From contig JAJUHG010000003.1 of NCBI GenBank assembly GCA_029267995.1, forward strand, positions 1 through 37,635: DNA of 37,635 nt, written 5' to 3'. The translations under genes and the position numbers were made by a program. Of the stretch, positions 18,079 through 29,434 are shown piece by piece. The notes beneath the pieces were generated by a model. The model worked only from the letters and a program-made list of their open reading frames with translations, was not told the origin of the DNA and made no database searches. Source of the stretch: Micrococcales bacterium. Its GTDB lineage: Bacteria; Actinomycetota; Actinomycetes; Actinomycetales; Cellulomonadaceae. Each line of letters starts with the position of its first letter. Positions within the stretch are counted from its first letter, which is position 1.

Positions 18079-18891
18079 GTGACTGTTCTCGACGACATCG
18101 TCGCCGGCGTGCGCGAGGACCTCGCGGCGCGCGAGGCGGCGACGCCGCTCGACGTGCTCAAGGAGAGGGCCGCACGCCAGCCCGAGGCGCTCGACTGTCT
18201 CGGTCGGCTGTGGCACGAGGACGCCGTCTCGGTGATCGCCGAGGTCAAGCGCTCGAGCCCGTCCCGCGGCGCGCTCGCGGCGATCACCGACCCGGCCGAG
18301 CTCGCGGTCGAGTACGCGACGGGCGGCGCGGCAGCGATCTCCGTGCTGACCGAGCAGCGCCGCTTCAACGGCTCGCTCGCGGACCTCGACGCGGTCCGCG
18401 CCGCGGTCGACGTCCCCGTGCTGCGCAAGGACTTCGTCGTGACCCCGTACCAGGTGTGGGAGGCCCGGGCGCACGGCGCGGACCTCGTGCTGCTCATCGT
18501 CGCGGCGCTCGAGCAGACCGTGCTGACCTCCCTCGTCGAGCGCGTGCACTCCCTCGGGATGACCGCCCTCGTCGAGGTGCACGCCCCCGAGGAGGTCGCC
18601 CGCGCGGTCGACGCCGGGGCGAAGGTCATCGGGGTCAACGCCCGCAACCTCAAGACCCTCGAGGTCGACCGCGAGACGTTCAACCGGGTCGCCCCGCTCA
18701 TCCCCTCGGGGATCTGCCGGGTCGCCGAGTCCGGTGTGCGCGGCCCGCACGACGTCATGGAGTACGCGCGCGCCGGGGCCGACGTCGTCCTCGTGGGCGA
18801 GGCGCTCGTCACGGGTGACGCGCCGCGCCAGTCGGTCGCCGACCTCGTCGCGGCGGGCGCGCACCCGTCGCTGCGGGCGGTGCGCGGGTGA
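18079..18891 (+). CDS. trpC: Indole-3-glycerol phosphate synthase
   Basis: TIM-barrel enzyme that closes the indole ring from CdRP, fourth step of tryptophan synthesis. The family signature [13 protein letters not shown] supplies Glu55 and Lys57, VLRKDFVV the catalytic Lys117, and [13 protein letters not shown] and RVAESGV the later barrel strands. 270 aa, standard. GTG 18079 gives [16 protein letters not shown], the usual N-terminus, and follows GGGGAGGGG; an in-frame GTG at 18031 would add an unrelated basic extension. There is no fused PRA isomerase (TrpF). The stop overlaps trpB by 4 bp. Confidence 0.95.
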   Translation: MTVLDDIVAGVREDLAAREAATPLDVLKERAARQPEALDCLGRLWHEDAVSVIAEVKRSSPSRGALAAITDPAELAVEYATGGAAAISVLTEQRRFNGSLADLDAVRAAVDVPVLRKDFVVTPYQVWEARAHGADLVLLIVAALEQTVLTSLVERVHSLGMTALVEVHAPEEVARAVDAGAKVIGVNARNLKTLEVDRETFNRVAPLIPSGICRVAESGVRGPHDVMEYARAGADVVLVGEALVTGDAPRQSVADLVAAGAHPSLRAVRG

Positions 18892-20084
18892 GCTCGGGCC
18901 CCTACTTCGGCAGCTTCGGCGGGCGGTGGGTCCCCGAGGCCCTCATCGAGGCGCTCGACGAGCTCGAGGCCGCGTGGGAGAAGGCCAAGACCGACCCCGA
19001 GTTCGCGACCGAGCTCGAGCGCCTGCACCGCACCTACACGGGCCGGCCCTCGATCATCACCGAGGTGCCGCGCTTCGCCGCCCACGCGGGCGGCGCGCGG
19101 GTGATCCTCAAGCGTGAGGACCTCAACCACACGGGCTCGCACAAGATCAACAACGTGCTCGGCCAGGCGCTCCTGACGAGGCGGATCGGCAAGAAGCGCG
19201 TGATCGCCGAGACGGGCGCGGGCCAGCACGGCGTCGCGACCGCGACCGCCGCGGCGCTGTTCGACCTCGAGTGCACGATCTACATGGGCGCCGAGGACAC
19301 CCGGCGCCAGGCGCTCAACGTCGCGCGCATGCGTCTGCTCGGTGCCGAGGTCGTTCCCGTGACGACGGGCTCGCAGACGCTCAAGGACGCGATCAACGAG
19401 GCGCTGCGCGACTGGGTCACGAACGTCGACACGACCAACTACGTCTTCGGCACGGTCGCCGGTCCCCACCCGTTCCCCGCGCTCGTGCGCGACCTGCAGC
19501 GCATCATCGGCGTCGAGGCGCGCGAGCAGGTGCTCGAGCTCACCGGGGCCCTGCCGACAGCGGTCCTCGCGTGCGTGGGTGGTGGCTCGAACGCGATCGG
19601 CATCTTCCACGCGTTCCTCGACGACGCCGACGTCCGGCTCGTGGGTCTCGAGGCGGCCGGCGACGGGGTCGACTCCGACCGCCACGCCGCGACCCTCACG
19701 AAGGGCCGCCCGGGCGTCCTGCACGGGGCTCGCACCTTCGTGCTCCAGGACGAGGACGGTCAGACCGTCGAGTCGCACTCGGTGTCTGCGGGTCTCGACT
19801 ACCCGGGGGTGGGCCCCGAGCACTCCTACCTCGCCGAGATCGGGCGAGCCGAGTACCGCCCGGTCACGGACGAGGCCGCGATGGAGGCGTTCCGGCTGCT
19901 GTGCCGCACGGAGGGGATCATCCCTGCGATCGAGTCGTCGCACGCGCTCGCGGGCGCGCTCGAGCTCGGCCGCGAGCTCGGCCCGGACGCGACGCTCCTG
20001 GTGAACCTCTCGGGGCGCGGGGACAAGGACGTCGAGACCGCGGGCCGCTGGTTCGGTCTCCTCGACGAGGAGGGCGAGCGGTGA
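18888..20084 (+). CDS. trpB: Tryptophan synthase beta subunit
   Basis: PLP enzyme that condenses indole with serine. The N-terminal [12 protein letters not shown], the PLP-binding HTGSHKINN with Lys86, the AETGAGQHG loop with catalytic Glu108, phosphate-binding GGGSNAIG and the C-terminal LSGRGDKD are all intact. 398 aa. It belongs to the TrpB1 type that pairs with TrpA, which follows directly. GTG 18888 overlaps the trpC stop and its own stop overlaps trpA, both GTGA, so trpC-trpB-trpA are translationally coupled. Confidence 0.97.
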   Translation: MSSGPYFGSFGGRWVPEALIEALDELEAAWEKAKTDPEFATELERLHRTYTGRPSIITEVPRFAAHAGGARVILKREDLNHTGSHKINNVLGQALLTRRIGKKRVIAETGAGQHGVATATAAALFDLECTIYMGAEDTRRQALNVARMRLLGAEVVPVTTGSQTLKDAINEALRDWVTNVDTTNYVFGTVAGPHPFPALVRDLQRIIGVEAREQVLELTGALPTAVLACVGGGSNAIGIFHAFLDDADVRLVGLEAAGDGVDSDRHAATLTKGRPGVLHGARTFVLQDEDGQTVESHSVSAGLDYPGVGPEHSYLAEIGRAEYRPVTDEAAMEAFRLLCRTEGIIPAIESSHALAGALELGRELGPDATLLVNLSGRGDKDVETAGRWFGLLDEEGER

Positions 20085-20893
20085 GCAGTCAGACCACCGA
20101 GAAGATCGAGACGCTGCGCGGCGAGGGTCGTGCGGCGTTCATGACCTACCTGCCCGTCGGGTTCCCCGACGTGGCCGGCTCGGTCGACGCGGTGCGCGCG
20201 GTGATCGACGCTGGCGCCGACATCGTCGAGCTCGGCGTCCCGTACTCCGACCCTGTCATGGACGGTTCGGTCATCCAGCGCGCGACCCAGGCTGCGCTTG
20301 CAGGCGGGGTCCGGCTGCGCGACCTCTTCCACGTCGTCGAGCAGGTCGCTGGCCAGGTCCCGATCGTCGTCATGACCTACTTCAACCCCGTGCTCGCCTA
20401 CGGCGTCGACGCGTTCGCGCGTGACCTCGCGGCGGCCGGGGGAGCGGGGCTCATCACCCCCGACCTCATCCCTGACGAGGGGCAGGAGTGGATCGAGGCC
20501 GCGGACCGGCACGACGTCGACCGGATCTTCCTCGTCGCCCCGAGCTCGACCCCGGAGCGTCTTGCGCTCACGGCCCGGGCGACCCGGGGGTTCGTGTACG
20601 CCGCCTCGACGATGGGGGTCACGGGGGAGCGGGCGAGCGTCGGCGCACAGGCCGAGGAGCTCGTCGCGCGCACACGTGAGGCGGGCGCCCCCCGGGTGTG
20701 CGTCGGCCTCGGGGTCTCGACGGGTTCGCAGGCCGGCGAGGTCGCGCGCTACGCCGACGGCGTGATCGTCGGCTCGGCCCTCGTGCGCCCTCTGCTCGAG
20801 GCGCCCGACCGCCCCACGGGACTGGCGAACCTGCGTACGGTGGCCGAAGAGCTCGCGCGCGGGGTGCGCGGGGCCCGTTCCGAGAGGACCTAG
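20081..20893 (+). CDS. trpA: Tryptophan synthase alpha subunit
   Basis: Splits indole-3-glycerol phosphate and channels indole to TrpB. Catalytic residues are Glu50 ([12 protein letters not shown]) and Asp61 (SDPVMDG). The barrel motifs [42 protein letters not shown] and GLGVSTG are in order. 270 aa. The frame is open well upstream inside trpB, but GTG 20081 is the coupled start. The TAG stop directly abuts the lgt ATG, and the lgt ribosome site AGAGGA lies within the last trpA codons. Confidence 0.96.
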   Translation: MSSQTTEKIETLRGEGRAAFMTYLPVGFPDVAGSVDAVRAVIDAGADIVELGVPYSDPVMDGSVIQRATQAALAGGVRLRDLFHVVEQVAGQVPIVVMTYFNPVLAYGVDAFARDLAAAGGAGLITPDLIPDEGQEWIEAADRHDVDRIFLVAPSSTPERLALTARATRGFVYAASTMGVTGERASVGAQAEELVARTREAGAPRVCVGLGVSTGSQAGEVARYADGVIVGSALVRPLLEAPDRPTGLANLRTVAEELARGVRGARSERT

Positions 20894-21808
20894 ATGCACC
20901 TGCCCGCGGCGATCCCGAGCCCCTCGCAGTCCGTATGGAACCTCGGACCGCTCCCGCTGCGCGCGTACGCCCTCGCGATCCTCGCGGGGATCGTCGCGGC
21001 GCTGTGGATCACGCAGCGGCGCATGGCCGAGCGCGGGGGCCCCGCCGAGCGGGTCGTCGACATCGCGTTCTGGGCCGTGCCGTTCGGGATCGTCGGCGGG
21101 CGCGTCTACCACGTCGTCTCGTCGCCGCAGGCGTACTTCGGCGAGGGCGGTGACCCGTGGCGCGCCTTGGCGATCTGGGAGGGCGGCCTCGGCATCTGGG
21201 GCGCGATCGCCCTCGGTGCCGTGGGGGCGTGGATCGGCTGCCGTCGGCACAATGTGCGCTTCGCGTCCTTCGCCGACGTCGTCGCCCCGGGCCTGCTCGT
21301 CGCTCAGGCGATCGGGCGGCTGGGCAACTGGTTCAACCAGGAGCTCTTCGGTGGGCCGACGCAGCTGCCGTGGGGGCTCGAGATCGACGCGGCCCACCTC
21401 CCTCCCGGTTTCGACGAGGGCACCCTGTTCCACCCGACCTTCCTCTACGAGATGGTGTGGTGCCTCGCAGGGGCGGCGCTGCTCGTCTGGCTCGACAGGC
21501 GCTTCCGGCTCGGCAACGGCCAGGTGTTCTGGCTCTACGTCCTGATCTATGTCACGGGGCGCGGCTGGATCGAGATGGTGCGGATCGACCCCGCGACGAT
21601 CGTCGCGGGACTGCGCCTGAACGTGTGGACCTCTCTTCTCGTGGGGGCCCTCGCGCTGGTAGCGTTCCTCCTCGCCGCGCGCCGCCACCCCGGGCGCGAG
21701 GCGAGCGTCCTCGTCCGGCCGGAGGGCCCGGAGGAGGTCGAGGAGGCCTCCTCCTCGGGTGACGGGACGGGCGGCGACAACGCCGCGACGGGGGGTCCCG
21801 CGCAGTAG
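20894..21808 (+). CDS. lgt: Prolipoprotein diacylglyceryl transferase
   Basis: Polytopic inner-membrane enzyme that transfers diacylglycerol from phosphatidylglycerol to the lipobox Cys of prelipoproteins. The signature region AQAIGRLGNWFNQELFGG (about 138-153) contains the essential Arg142 and following Asn/Glu residues, and RAYALAILAGI forms the first helix. The His of the enterobacterial enzyme is not present in the IWEGGLGIWG segment, as in other actinobacterial Lgt proteins known to me. 304 aa with a hydrophilic C-terminal tail of about 30 residues (Glu/Ser/Gly-rich). Expected substrates in this window are the FKBP lipoprotein and LivK. It starts on the base after the trpA stop. Confidence 0.94.
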   Translation: MHLPAAIPSPSQSVWNLGPLPLRAYALAILAGIVAALWITQRRMAERGGPAERVVDIAFWAVPFGIVGGRVYHVVSSPQAYFGEGGDPWRALAIWEGGLGIWGAIALGAVGAWIGCRRHNVRFASFADVVAPGLLVAQAIGRLGNWFNQELFGGPTQLPWGLEIDAAHLPPGFDEGTLFHPTFLYEMVWCLAGAALLVWLDRRFRLGNGQVFWLYVLIYVTGRGWIEMVRIDPATIVAGLRLNVWTSLLVGALALVAFLLAARRHPGREASVLVRPEGPEEVEEASSSGDGTGGDNAATGGPAQ

Positions 21809-21826
21809 TGCCGAAGACCCGTTCGG

Positions 21827-21832
21827 TATCGT
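21827..21832 (+). promoter_or_regulatory. Candidate -10 box upstream of gltB
   Basis: TATCGT, in the 98-nt lgt-gltB gap, 74 nt before the gltB ATG. No consensus -35 is seen, which would be compatible with a regulated promoter. Confidence 0.45.
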
Positions 21833-21906
21833 GAGATGTTGGGCCAAGGGCGTCCCGATTCGCTTGTCGACAACTCTCCCGCCCCGGGAGAAGTGAGGAC
21901 GAATCC

Positions 21907-24900
21907 ATGGCCGCCTCGACGCACGGTGTGTATACCGGCCCGCCCGGTCTCTACGACGCGCGCTTCGAGCACGACGCCTGCGGGGTCGCGTTCGTCGCCA
22001 CGCTGCGCGGCACGCCAGGGCGGGACATCGTCGACGCGGGCCTGACGGCCCTGCTCAACCTCGAGCACCGCGGTGCGGTCGGCGCCGAGCCGGACACGGG
22101 CGACGGGGCCGGCATCCTCACCCAGATTCCCGACGCGTTCGTGCGGGACGTCGTCGCCGCCGAGCTTCCTGCCGCGGGCTGCTACGCGATCGGCACCGCG
22201 TTCCTCCCGGCCGACGACGACGGCGTGCGCGCCGACGAGCTCGCGCGCGCGGTCGAGAAGATCGCCGCGCAGGAACAGCTCGAGGTGCTCGCCTGGCGCG
22301 ACGTGCCGGTCGTCGCGGACCTCGTGGGACCGAGCGCACGCGCGGTCATGCCGATCTTCCGCCAGCTCGTCGTGGCCGACCCGCGGCGCGAGCTCGCCGG
22401 GATCGACCTCGACCGGCGCACCTTCCGGCTGCGCAAGCGTGCCGAGCGCGAGCTCGGGGTGTACTTCGCCTCGCTCTCGGCCCGCACGATCACCTACAAG
22501 GGGATGCTCACGACGGCCCAGCTCGAGCCGTTCTTCCCCGACCTGTCCGACCCGCGCTACGCCTCGGAGCTCGCGCTCGTGCACTCGCGGTTCTCGACCA
22601 ACACCTTCCCGAGCTGGCCGCTCGCGCACCCCTTCAGGCTCATCGCGCACAACGGTGAGATCAACACCGTGCGCGGGAACCGCAACTGGATGCACGCTCG
22701 CCAGGGGACGCTGAGCAGCGAGCTCCTGGGCGACCTCGAGCCCGTGCTGCCGATCTGCTCGGACGACGCGTCCGACTCGGCAAGCTTCGACGAGGTGCTC
22801 GAGCTGCTGCACCTCGGTGGCCGCTCGCTCCCGCACGCGGTGCTCATGATGGTCCCCGAGGCGTGGGAGAACCACGAGTCGATGGACCCCGCCCTGCGGG
22901 CCTTCTACGAGTACCACGCAACCCTCATGGAGCCGTGGGACGGGCCCGCCTCGCTGTCCTTCACCGACGGCTCGGTCATCGGGGCCGTGCTCGACCGCAA
23001 CGGGCTGCGCCCCGGGCGCTACTGGGTCACCGAGGACGGGCTCGTCGTGCTCGCCTCGGAGGCGGGCGTGCTCGACCTCGACCCCGCGACGGTCGTGCGC
23101 AAGGGGCGCCTCGAGCCGGGCCGGATGTTCCTCGTCGACGTCGCCCAGGGGCGCATCGTCGAGGACGAGGAGATCAAGGCCCAGCTCGCCGCGCAGCAGC
23201 CTTACGCCGAGTGGCTCGCCGAGCACGAGGTGCGGCTCGAGGACCTGCCCGAGCGCGAGCACGTCGCGCACTCCTCGTCCTCGGTGCGCCGCCGTCAGCG
23301 GGCCTTCGGGTACACCGAGGAAGAGCTCAAGGTCATTCTTTCTCCCATGGCGGCCAGCGGCGCGGAACCGCTCGGTGCGATGGGCTCGGACACCCCCCTC
23401 GCGGTCCTGTCGAACCGACCGCGTCTGCTGTTCGACTACTTCGTGCAGATGTTCGCGCAGGTCACCAACCCCCCGCTCGACGCGATCCGGGAAGAGCTCG
23501 TCACGAGCATCGGGGGAGCGATCGGCCCCGAGCCGAACCTCCTCGCCGAGGTGCCCGAGCACGCGCGCAAGCTCGTTCTCCCGTTCCCCGTGCTCGACAA
23601 CGACCAGCTCGCGAAGATCGTGCACGTCGGGCGGGACCAGCGCCTCGGGACGGTGTTCTCCTCGACGACCGTGCGCGGGCTGTTCCGGGTGCGCGGCGGG
23701 GGAGGAGAGCTCGCCGCACGGCTCGAGGAGATCTTCGCCGAGGTCGACGCCGCGGTCGAGCGCGGGGTGAGCTTCATCGTGCTCTCGGACCGCGAGTCCG
23801 ACGCCGAGCTTGCGCCGATCCCCTCGCTCCTGCTCACGAGCGCGGTGCACCACCACCTCGTGCGCAAGCAGACCCGCACGAAGGTCTCGCTCGTGGTCGA
23901 GGCGGGCGACGTGCGCGAGGTCCACCACGTCGCGCTGCTCATCGGCTACGGCGCGGCCGCGGTCAACCCCTACCTCGCGATGGAGACCGTCGAGGACCTC
24001 GCGCGCCGCGGGTACCTCGACGTGACCGCCGAGAAGGCGGTCGCCAACCTCATCAAGGCGCTCGGCAAGGGCGTCCTGAAGGTCATGAGCAAGATGGGCA
24101 TCTCGACGATCGCGTCCTACCGCGGGGCGCAGGTCTTCGAGGCGATCGGTCTCGCACAGGACTTCGTCGACCGATTCTTCACGGCGACGCCCTCGCGCCT
24201 CGGCGGGATCGGGATCGACGTCGTCGCGCGAGAGGTTGCAGCCCGGCACGAGACGGCCTACCCGCGCTCGGGCAACCTCAAGGCGCACGAGCACCTGCCC
24301 TCGGGCGGGGAGTACCAGTGGCGCCGGGACGGCGAGGAGCACCTGTTCGACCCCGAGACGGTGTTCCGCCTCCAGCACTCGACCCGGACCCGTCGCTTCG
24401 ACGTCTTCCGGCAGTACACGCGCCGCGTGGACGAGCAGTCCGAGCGCCTCATGACGCTGCGCGGCCTGCTGTCCTTCAAGGAGGGCGTGCGCCCGCCCGT
24501 GCCGATCGAGGAGGTCGAGCCGGTCAGCGAGATCGTCAAGCGCTTCTCGACCGGGGCGATGTCCTACGGGTCGATCTCGGCCGAGGCGCACGAGACCCTC
24601 GCGATCGCGATGAACTCTCTCGGCGCGAAGTCGAACACGGGCGAGGGCGGCGAGGACCCCGACCGCCTACGCGACCCGCGCCGGCGCAGCGCGATCAAGC
24701 AGGTCGCCTCGGGACGCTTCGGCGTGACCGCGGACTACCTCACGCACGCCGACGACATCCAGATCAAGATGGCGCAGGGTGCCAAGCCCGGCGAGGGGGG
24801 TCAGCTCCCGGGGCACAAGGTCTCGCCGTGGATCGCGCGCACGCGGCACTCGACCCCGGGGGTCGGCCTCATCTCGCCGCCGCCGCACCACGACATCTAC

Positions 24901-26466
24901 TCGATCGAGGACCTTGCCCAGCTCATCCACGACCTCAAGAACGCCAACCCCGCGGCGCGCGTGCACGTCAAGCTCGTCTCGCAGGTCGGGGTCGGCACGG
25001 TCGCGACCGGGGTGTCCAAGGCGCACGCCGACGTCGTCCTCGTCTCGGGGCACGACGGCGGCACGGGCGCGAGCCCGCTCACCTCGCTCAAGCACGCGGG
25101 CGGGCCGTGGGAGCTCGGGCTCGCGGACACGCAGCAGACGCTCGTGCTCAACGGTCTGCGCGACCGCGTCGTCGTGCAGGTCGACGGTCAGCTCAAGACG
25201 GGGCGGGACGTGGTCGTGGCCGCGCTCCTGGGCGCCGAGGAGTTCGGCTTCGCGACCGCCCCGCTCGTCGTCTCGGGCTGCGTCATGATGCGGGTGTGCC
25301 ACCTCGACACGTGCCCCGTGGGCGTCGCGACCCAGAACCCTGAGCTGCGCTCCCGGTTCACAGGCAAGCCCGAGTTCGTCGTGAACTTCTTCGAGTTCAT
25401 CGCCCAGGAGGTCCGCGAGCACCTCGCGGCGCTCGGCTTCCGCTCGATCGAGGAGGCGGTGGGTCAGGTCGAGGCGCTCGACGTGCGCCGCGCGGTCGAG
25501 CACTGGAAGGCCGACGGTCTCGACCTCACGCCGATCCTCGCCCCGGTCGAGCCGGCACCCGGGCAGAGCCTGCGGTGCACGACCACGCAGGACCACGGCC
25601 TCGACGCCGCGCTCGACCGCGAGCTCGTCGCGCTGTGCGCCCCCGCGCTCGAGAAGGGCGAGCCGGTGCGCGGGGAGTTCGCGATCCGCAACGTCAACCG
25701 CACGGTCGGCACGATGCTCGGTCACGAGGTCACCAAGCGCTTCGGTGCCGAGGGCCTCGCGGACGGCACGATCGACCTGTCCTTCACGGGCTCGGCGGGG
25801 CAGTCCTTCGGGGCCTTCCTGCCGCGCGGGATCACGCTGCGGCTGTTCGGCGACGCGAACGACTACGTCGGCAAGGGGCTCTCGGGCGGACGCGTCGTGG
25901 TGCGGCCCGACCGTGCCTCGGTGCTCAGCGGTGAGCTCGACGTCATCGCGGGCAACGTCATCGGCTACGGCGCGACCTCGGGCGAGCTGTTCGCCCGCGG
26001 GCTCGTCGGCGAACGCTTCGCGGTCCGCAACTCGGGAGCGACGCTCGTCGTCGAGGGCGTGGGAGACCACGGTTGCGAGTACATGACGGGCGGGACGGTC
26101 GTGATCCTCGGGCCCACGGGCCGCAACTTCGCGGCGGGGATGTCGGGCGGCACGGCGTACGTGCTCGACCTGCGACCTGGAGCGGTCAACCGGGCAGCGC
26201 TCGATGCGGGCGAGCTCGAGCTCGCCCCGCTCGACGAGGAGGACGTGGCGGTCGTCGGCGCCCTGCTGCGCCGGCACGTCGAGGAGACCGCCTCGCCCGG
26301 TGCGGCCGCGCTGCTGGCGGACGAGGCGTGGCACGAACGGTTCACGCGGGTCCTCCCGCTCGAGTACGCACGCATGAAGCGGGCCATGGCCCAGGCCGAG
26401 GCCGAAGGGCTCGACCCGAGCGCGCCGGGCGTGTGGGACCACATCCTGGAGGTGTCCCGTGGCTGA
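21907..26466 (+). CDS. gltB: Glutamate synthase large subunit
   Basis: Makes glutamate from glutamine and 2-oxoglutarate with electrons from GltD. A short propeptide precedes the class II glutaminase nucleophile Cys25 (EHDACGVAF), presumably cleaved before Cys. Domains in order: amidotransferase (25 to about 430), central linking domain (about 480-770), FMN-binding synthase barrel (about 830-1210) and the GXGXG beta-helix (about 1260-1500). The [3Fe-4S] ligands are Cys1125, Cys1131 and Cys1136 ([12 protein letters not shown]). 1519 aa, full length. ATG 21907 is preceded by a weak GAGG. Its last bases overlap gltD by 8 bp. The position beside trp genes is a plausible nitrogen-supply link but not proof of co-regulation. 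Confidence 0.97.
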   Translation: MAASTHGVYTGPPGLYDARFEHDACGVAFVATLRGTPGRDIVDAGLTALLNLEHRGAVGAEPDTGDGAGILTQIPDAFVRDVVAAELPAAGCYAIGTAFLPADDDGVRADELARAVEKIAAQEQLEVLAWRDVPVVADLVGPSARAVMPIFRQLVVADPRRELAGIDLDRRTFRLRKRAERELGVYFASLSARTITYKGMLTTAQLEPFFPDLSDPRYASELALVHSRFSTNTFPSWPLAHPFRLIAHNGEINTVRGNRNWMHARQGTLSSELLGDLEPVLPICSDDASDSASFDEVLELLHLGGRSLPHAVLMMVPEAWENHESMDPALRAFYEYHATLMEPWDGPASLSFTDGSVIGAVLDRNGLRPGRYWVTEDGLVVLASEAGVLDLDPATVVRKGRLEPGRMFLVDVAQGRIVEDEEIKAQLAAQQPYAEWLAEHEVRLEDLPEREHVAHSSSSVRRRQRAFGYTEEELKVILSPMAASGAEPLGAMGSDTPLAVLSNRPRLLFDYFVQMFAQVTNPPLDAIREELVTSIGGAIGPEPNLLAEVPEHARKLVLPFPVLDNDQLAKIVHVGRDQRLGTVFSSTTVRGLFRVRGGGGELAARLEEIFAEVDAAVERGVSFIVLSDRESDAELAPIPSLLLTSAVHHHLVRKQTRTKVSLVVEAGDVREVHHVALLIGYGAAAVNPYLAMETVEDLARRGYLDVTAEKAVANLIKALGKGVLKVMSKMGISTIASYRGAQVFEAIGLAQDFVDRFFTATPSRLGGIGIDVVAREVAARHETAYPRSGNLKAHEHLPSGGEYQWRRDGEEHLFDPETVFRLQHSTRTRRFDVFRQYTRRVDEQSERLMTLRGLLSFKEGVRPPVPIEEVEPVSEIVKRFSTGAMSYGSISAEAHETLAIAMNSLGAKSNTGEGGEDPDRLRDPRRRSAIKQVASGRFGVTADYLTHADDIQIKMAQGAKPGEGGQLPGHKVSPWIARTRHSTPGVGLISPPPHHDIYSIEDLAQLIHDLKNANPAARVHVKLVSQVGVGTVATGVSKAHADVVLVSGHDGGTGASPLTSLKHAGGPWELGLADTQQTLVLNGLRDRVVVQVDGQLKTGRDVVVAALLGAEEFGFATAPLVVSGCVMMRVCHLDTCPVGVATQNPELRSRFTGKPEFVVNFFEFIAQEVREHLAALGFRSIEEAVGQVEALDVRRAVEHWKADGLDLTPILAPVEPAPGQSLRCTTTQDHGLDAALDRELVALCAPALEKGEPVRGEFAIRNVNRTVGTMLGHEVTKRFGAEGLADGTIDLSFTGSAGQSFGAFLPRGITLRLFGDANDYVGKGLSGGRVVVRPDRASVLSGELDVIAGNVIGYGATSGELFARGLVGERFAVRNSGATLVVEGVGDHGCEYMTGGTVVILGPTGRNFAAGMSGGTAYVLDLRPGAVNRAALDAGELELAPLDEEDVAVVGALLRRHVEETASPGAAALLADEAWHERFTRVLPLEYARMKRAMAQAEAEGLDPSAPGVWDHILEVSRG

Positions 26467-27934
26467 CCCCCGTGGCTTCCTGAAGGTCCGAGACCGCGAG
26501 CTGCCGCCGTCGCGCCCCGTGCCGGTGCGGCTCATGGACTGGCGTGAGGTGCACGAGCACCGGGCCGGCTCGCCGAGCACCGACCCGATCCTCGTGCGGC
26601 AGGCGGGACGCTGCATGGACTGCGGCATCCCCTTCTGCCACGAGGGGTGCCCGCTCGGCAACCTCATCCCCGAGTGGAACGACCTCGTGTGGCGCGGGCA
26701 GTGGGAGGACGCCGCGGACCGGCTGCACGCGACGAACAACTTCCCCGAGTTCACCGGGCGCATCTGCCCGGCCCCGTGCGAGACGAGCTGCGTCCTGGGC
26801 ATCTCCCAGCCGCCCGTGACGATCAAGAACGTCGAGGAGTCGATCATCGACGAGGCCTGGGAGCGCGGGTACGTCAGGCCGCAGGTCCCGCAGCGCCTCA
26901 CGGGCAAGACGGTCGCGGTCGTCGGCTCGGGCCCCGCGGGGCTCGCGGCTGCGCAGCAGCTCACACGCGCGGGCCACACCGTCGCGGTGTTCGAGCGGGA
27001 CGACGCGATCGGCGGGCTCATGCGCTACGGCGTCCCCGACTTCAAGCTCGAGAAGCGGCACATCGACCGCCGGATCGAGCAGATGGAGGAGGAGGGCACG
27101 CGCTTCCGTCCCGGGATCGAGATCGGTGTCGACATCCTGTGGTCGGACCTGCGGGCCCGTTACGACGCCGTCGTCGTCGCGACGGGCGCACCCGTGCCGC
27201 GCGAGCTCGACGTCCCGGGGGCGGACCTCGCAGGCGTGCACTTCGCGATGGAGTACCTGCACCAGGCGAACGCGGTCCAGGCGGGTCGGCGCGTGCGCGA
27301 CCAGGTCACCGCGACCGGCAAGCACGTGATCATCATCGGTGGCGGCGACACCGGCTCGGACTGCCTCGGCACCGCGCTGCGCCAGCGCGCCGCCTCGGTC
27401 ACGACGCTCGCGATCGGCAAGCGTCCCCCCACCGAGCGCACCGAGGACCAGCCCTGGCCGACCGACCCCGTGCTCTTCGAGGTCTCCTCCTCGCACGAGG
27501 AGGGCGGCGAGCGTGCCTACCTCGCCTCGACCGTCGCGCTGCTCGGGGACGAGGACGGTCACGTGCGCGCGCTGCGCGTCGCGACGACCGAGTACCTCCC
27601 GGACGGTCGACGCGTCCCGACCCCGGGCACCGAGCGCGACATCCCGGCGGACCTCGTGCTCGTCGCGATGGGCTTCACGGGTCCCGAGACCGACGAGCTC
27701 GTCGAGCAGACGGGCGTCGACCTCACGGGGCGCGGGCTCGTCGCGCGTGACCGCTCGTACGCGACGAGCGTCCCCGGGGTCTTCGTGGCCGGCGACGCCG
27801 GCCGCGGCCAGTCCCTCGTCGTGTGGGCGATCGCCGAGGGCCGTGCGGCCGCGGCAGCCGTCGACGAGTACCTCATGGGCGCTTCCGAGCTGCCCGTCCC
27901 CGTCCCTGCGACCAAGGTCGCGCTGCGACCCTGA
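26459..27934 (+). CDS. gltD: Glutamate synthase small subunit
   Basis: NADPH-oxidising FAD/iron-sulphur partner of GltB. Two low-potential cluster motifs are intact: Cys52, 55, 60, 64 ([15 protein letters not shown]) and Cys103, 107, 111 ([11 protein letters not shown]). The FAD site is [12 protein letters not shown] and the NADPH site [28 protein letters not shown] closes the FAD domain. 491 aa, standard. GTG 26459 overlaps the gltB stop by 8 bp, so production is likely coupled. Confidence 0.97.
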   Translation: MADPRGFLKVRDRELPPSRPVPVRLMDWREVHEHRAGSPSTDPILVRQAGRCMDCGIPFCHEGCPLGNLIPEWNDLVWRGQWEDAADRLHATNNFPEFTGRICPAPCETSCVLGISQPPVTIKNVEESIIDEAWERGYVRPQVPQRLTGKTVAVVGSGPAGLAAAQQLTRAGHTVAVFERDDAIGGLMRYGVPDFKLEKRHIDRRIEQMEEEGTRFRPGIEIGVDILWSDLRARYDAVVVATGAPVPRELDVPGADLAGVHFAMEYLHQANAVQAGRRVRDQVTATGKHVIIIGGGDTGSDCLGTALRQRAASVTTLAIGKRPPTERTEDQPWPTDPVLFEVSSSHEEGGERAYLASTVALLGDEDGHVRALRVATTEYLPDGRRVPTPGTERDIPADLVLVAMGFTGPETDELVEQTGVDLTGRGLVARDRSYATSVPGVFVAGDAGRGQSLVVWAIAEGRAAAAAVDEYLMGASELPVPVPATKVALRP

Positions 27935-27944
27935 GGTCATTGGG

Positions 27945-27950
27945 TAGCGT
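27945..27950 (+). promoter_or_regulatory. Candidate -10 box upstream of pyk
   Basis: TAGCGT, 52 nt before the pyk ATG in the 68-nt gltD-pyk gap. AAGAGG 9 nt before the ATG serves as ribosome site. No clear -35. Confidence 0.45.
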
Positions 27951-28002
27951 TCGTCCGGACGTCGCCCACGCACCCCCTACGAAAGGCAAGAGGCTCAACC
28001 CC

Positions 28003-29424
28003 ATGCGTAGAGCAAAGATCGTGTGCACCATCGGCCCCGCCACGGAGTCGCCCGAGCAGATCAGGGCCCTCGTGGACGCCGGGATGGACGTCGCGCGACT
28101 CAACCGCAGCCACGGAGACACCGAGCTGCACGAGAAGGTCTACCACCGGGTGCGCGAGGCGGCTGCGGCCGCAGGTCGTCCCGTCGCGGTCCTCGTCGAC
28201 CTCCAGGGTCCCAAGATCCGCCTCGGGACCTTCGTCGACGGCAAGCATGAGCTCGAGGTCGGTGACACGTTCACGATCACGACCGAGGACGTGCCGGGCA
28301 CCAAGGAGCTCGTCTCGACGACCCACAAGGGCTTGCCGGGCGACGCGCGCGTGGGCGACCCGATCCTCATCGACGACGGCAAGGTGCTCGTTCGCGTGAC
28401 CGCGGTCGAGGGGCCGCGCGTCGTGACGCGCGTCGAGGTGCCCGGCCCGGTGTCGAACAACAAGGGCCTCAACCTGCCCGGCGTCGCGGTCTCGGTCCCG
28501 GCCCTGAGCGAGAAGGACACCGAGGACCTGCGCTGGGCCCTTCGCGTGGGCGCGGACCTCATCGCGCTGTCCTTCGTGCGCTCGGCGAAGGACTACGACG
28601 ACGTGCGCCGGATCATGGAGGAGGAGGGTCGCGTCGTCCCCGTGATCGCCAAGGTCGAGAAGCCCCAGGCGGTCGAGAACCTCGAGGAGGTCGTCCTCGC
28701 GTTCGACGGCATCATGGTCGCGCGTGGCGACCTCGGCGTCGAGATGCCGCTCGAGCAGGTCCCGCTCGTGCAGAAGCGCGCGGTCGAGCTTGCGCGCCAG
28801 AACGCCAAGCCCGTGATCGTCGCGACCCAGGTGCTCGAGTCGATGATCAGCTCCCCGCGCCCGACCCGCGCCGAGGCCTCGGACTGTGCGAACGCGGTGC
28901 TCGACGGCGCGGACGCGGTCATGCTCTCGGGGGAGACCTCGGTCGGGGAGTTCCCGATCATCGCGGTCGAGACGATGGCCCGCATCATCGAGAACACCGA
29001 GCAGCTCGGCGCGGAGCGTATCGCCCCGCTCGGTTCGATCCCGCACACCCGTGGTGGCGCGATCACGCGCGCAGCCGCGGAGGTCGGCGAGATCCTCGGC
29101 GTGAAGTACCTCGTGACCTTCACCCAGAGCGGTGACAGCGCACGCCGCATGTCGCGCCTGCGCTCGTCGATCCCGCTGCTCGCCTTCACCCCGGACACCC
29201 CGACGCACAACGCGCTCGCGCTCAGCTGGGGCGTGACGCCCTACCAGGTCCCGCGGGTCGCGAACTCCGACGAGATGGTCGGCCAGGTCGACCAGACGCT
29301 CCGCGCGAACGGCCTGGCCGAGCAAGGTGACCTCGTCGTCGTCGTCTCGGGTGCCCCGGTCGGCGTCCCGGGCACGACGAACTCGATGCAGGTGCACCGC
29401 ATCGGCGACCTCGACCGCGGCTGA
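28003..29424 (+). CDS. pyk: Pyruvate kinase
   Basis: Final ATP-forming step of glycolysis, PEP plus ADP to pyruvate. Motifs run KIVCTIGPAT, VLVDLQGPKIRLG, VPVIAKVEKPQA (catalytic Lys), MVARGDLGVEMP (metal/PEP site), VIVATQVLESMI and AVMLSGETSVGEFP, then the C-terminal allosteric domain (about 345-473). 473 aa. ATG 28003 gives MRRAKIVCTIGP, the normal beginning. In the first barrel motif the protein reads ARLNRSHGD, with Arg35 where most enzymes have Phe, Leu or Met before SHG. It lies next to the regulator that is divergent from pckG. Confidence 0.97.
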   Translation: MRRAKIVCTIGPATESPEQIRALVDAGMDVARLNRSHGDTELHEKVYHRVREAAAAAGRPVAVLVDLQGPKIRLGTFVDGKHELEVGDTFTITTEDVPGTKELVSTTHKGLPGDARVGDPILIDDGKVLVRVTAVEGPRVVTRVEVPGPVSNNKGLNLPGVAVSVPALSEKDTEDLRWALRVGADLIALSFVRSAKDYDDVRRIMEEEGRVVPVIAKVEKPQAVENLEEVVLAFDGIMVARGDLGVEMPLEQVPLVQKRAVELARQNAKPVIVATQVLESMISSPRPTRAEASDCANAVLDGADAVMLSGETSVGEFPIIAVETMARIIENTEQLGAERIAPLGSIPHTRGGAITRAAAEVGEILGVKYLVTFTQSGDSARRMSRLRSSIPLLAFTPDTPTHNALALSWGVTPYQVPRVANSDEMVGQVDQTLRANGLAEQGDLVVVVSGAPVGVPGTTNSMQVHRIGDLDRG

Positions 29425-29434
29425 GCCCGCACCT

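Noticed and set aside
21793-21820. GGGTC/GACCC inverted repeat after lgt as a terminator
   Set aside because: Only 5 bp with a long loop that includes the lgt stop; too weak to call.
21547-24591. Long open frame (about 1000 codons) on the minus strand opposite lgt/gltB
   Set aside because: Its residues are the Arg/Asp/Leu/Glu-rich pattern of antisense frames in GC-rich genes, with no recognisable domain, and the plus strand encodes clear Lgt and GltB.
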